Shown in pieces: positions 21,729 to 22,632 of a DNA stretch of 22,632 nt. This DNA is from a virus. The translations under genes were made by a program, and so were the position numbers. The stretch is taken from positions 1 through 22,632 of IMG/VR virus record IMGVR_UViG_3300042261_000310. One strand, given 5' to 3'. The notes beneath the pieces were generated by a model. That model did no database searches. It had not been told where the DNA came from and saw only the letters and a list, made by a program, of their open reading frames with translations. Numbering within the stretch: the first letter of the stretch is position 1; each line of letters begins with the position of its first letter.

Positions 21729-22581
21729 CTAATTTATTAAGTATTCGCCTTACTGAAGAAATGTTATCAAACAAATCCCTGAGACTTCTATCACGAATAT
21801 ATGTTGTAAGTAACTTCGTGTCTGCCATCTTATAATCATCAATGAGATTCTCAAGACTCATTAAAAGACCCTCTGGGGTGTTCTCAAGGTCAATAAGTTC
21901 CTTATTTCTATCGTAGTTTCTCTTGATTTCCTTGGGGTTTCCTTGAGCATCAACTTCTTCAAGTAGCTTATAGATTTCTCCAGTATCAATTAAATCTTCT
22001 GCGGTGGCTGGACCAGTTCTTGCTCTAACCGCTGGAATATTATCTGACTTATCTCCAGTTAAAATTTTAATTTCAAGGAATTTCTTGGGACTTTCGCAAA
22101 CCATTTTCTTTCCTGATAAGGCATTAATAACTTCAACATTTTTATACTTTAATAATTGTAAATAGTCACTGTCATTGGTTACGATAGTGTTTATGTCATT
22201 TGAGTATCTTCTTACTAGATGAGCAGCAATATCATCTGCTTCTAACTTGTCGTGTCTTAGAGATACAAATGGAAAATTTATTCTCAATTCATCATAAAAT
22301 GAATTGAGGAAGTCATAAAACTCTTCCCAATTAACATCCTGTTTCTCGCGGAGTTCTGCGCGGTGTGCTTTATAAAAATTATATTTTTGTTTTCTCCAAT
22401 TAGACCCCTGACAATCAAAGCAAATAAATACTTTGTCTGGATTTAACTTCTCAACAGTAAATATGAGGTTTCTCAATAATTTGCTTCGTATGATATTCAT
22501 ACCAAGCATCTTTACATCGTTTAAATCAGAAAACAACCATCTATACGCTAATGGACTAATATCAAATATTAAATTTTTCAT
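21691..22581 (-). CDS. rnh: RNase H / 5'-3' exonuclease, FEN-1 family (T4 rnh-like)
   Basis: 296 aa (T4 RNase H is 305). The FEN-1/5' nuclease acidic residues are visible: D7 in IFDIS, D56 in FICFD, E114/D116/D117 in LEADDIAAHL, D137/D139 in TNDSDYLQL, and D177/D180 in GDKSDNIPAV. An HxH-like region (Arg/Lys-rich NWRKQKYNFYKAHR, 61-74) fits the arch that threads the 5' flap. The enzyme removes RNA primers and flaps from lagging-strand fragments. A helix-hairpin-helix region follows (GPATAEDLIDTGEIYKLL). It is the only replication gene here. Start ATG 22581 has AAGGA about 12 bases upstream, rather far. The end overlaps gp4 antisense. Confidence 0.93.
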   Translation of the reverse strand: MKNLIFDISPLAYRWLFSDLNDVKMLGMNIIRSKLLRNLIFTVEKLNPDKVFICFDCQGSNWRKQKYNFYKAHRAELREKQDVNWEEFYDFLNSFYDELRINFPFVSLRHDKLEADDIAAHLVRRYSNDINTIVTNDSDYLQLLKYKNVEVINALSGKKMVCESPKKFLEIKILTGDKSDNIPAVRARTGPATAEDLIDTGEIYKLLEEVDAQGNPKEIKRNYDRNKELIDLENTPEGLLMSLENLIDDYKMADTKLLTTYIRDRSLRDLFDNISSVRRILNKLVTPPDNQLARPL

Positions 22582-22601
22582 ATAAGAGGAATTCCTTATT
22601 G

Positions 22602-22630
22602 ATATTATATATCCAAAAAAATAAGGTCAA
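22602..22630 (-). promoter_or_regulatory. Possible sigma70-type early promoter upstream of rnh
   Basis: Reading leftwards, TTGACC (22630-22625) is followed after 15 bases by TATAAT (22609-22604), or after 17 bases by the weaker TAATAT (22607-22602). No late octamer is present here. An early promoter would suit a replication gene, but the perfect -10 has a short spacer and the window ends here. Confidence 0.4.
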
Positions 22631-22632
22631 CC

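Noticed and set aside
1-22632. tRNA genes, CRISPR arrays, integrases, transposons
   Set aside because: No cloverleaf-like sequence, spaced direct-repeat array, or recombinase motif was seen on either strand.

Overview
This window is the virion-morphogenesis block of a T4-superfamily tailed phage (myovirus with a contractile tail). The evidence is a set of proteins recognisable as T4 gp20, gp21, gp22, gp23, gp13, gp14, gp15, gp16, gp17, gp18 and gp19, plus gp26-type, gp4 and RNase H homologues, together with repeated copies of the T4-type late promoter octamer TATAAATA. The DNA is AT-rich except in the major capsid gene. I cannot name the host: there are no tRNAs, host genes or integration genes here. 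Lengths and divergence suggest a distant relative of T4 rather than a close one.

Layout. All genes except one read leftwards (minus strand). From right to left: RNase H-type 5' exonuclease (22581-21691); the only rightward gene, a gp4-like head-completion nuclease (21225-21728), convergent with and overlapping the exonuclease; an unknown 223-codon ORF; the head genes portal gp20, an unknown 398-aa probable core protein, protease gp21, scaffold gp22 and major capsid gp23, ending at a strong terminator (14353-14385). Next come three unknown small genes, neck proteins gp13 and gp14, a DUF5661-like protein, an unknown 65-aa gene, tail terminator gp15 with a duplicated C-terminal domain, the terminase pair gp16/gp17, sheath gp18, two tandem tail-tube paralogues, a gp26-type zinc-ribbon baseplate/tail-assembly protein, a 92-codon ORF, and the first 696 codons of a tape-measure-like protein that runs off the left edge.

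Expression. Perfect TATAAATA octamers lie upstream of the 223-codon ORF, gp21, gp22, gp23, the 177-aa gene, gp15 and gp18, and at the rightward gp4 start. Several neighbours are coupled by TAATG stop/start overlaps. The pieces form an assembly line: scaffold and core plus portal build the prohead, gp21 matures it, gp16/gp17 package DNA with gp4 finishing the head, gp13/gp14 close the neck, and gp15/gp18/gp19 and the tape measure build the tail.

Most interesting signal. At the end of the gp26-type gene there is a perfect -1 slippery heptamer (T TTT TTT), a 9-nt spacer, and a 12-13 bp bulged hairpin. A -1 shift enters the 92-codon ORF exactly in frame, and that ORF has no Shine-Dalgarno. This looks like a programmed frameshift of the lambda G/GT tail-chaperone kind, placed directly before the tape-measure gene of a T4-like phage. 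A second unusual site is a 12-bp palindrome (21206-21217) that is a T4 late promoter on both strands and would give two nearly leaderless divergent mRNAs. No stretch longer than 300 bases lacks a gene.
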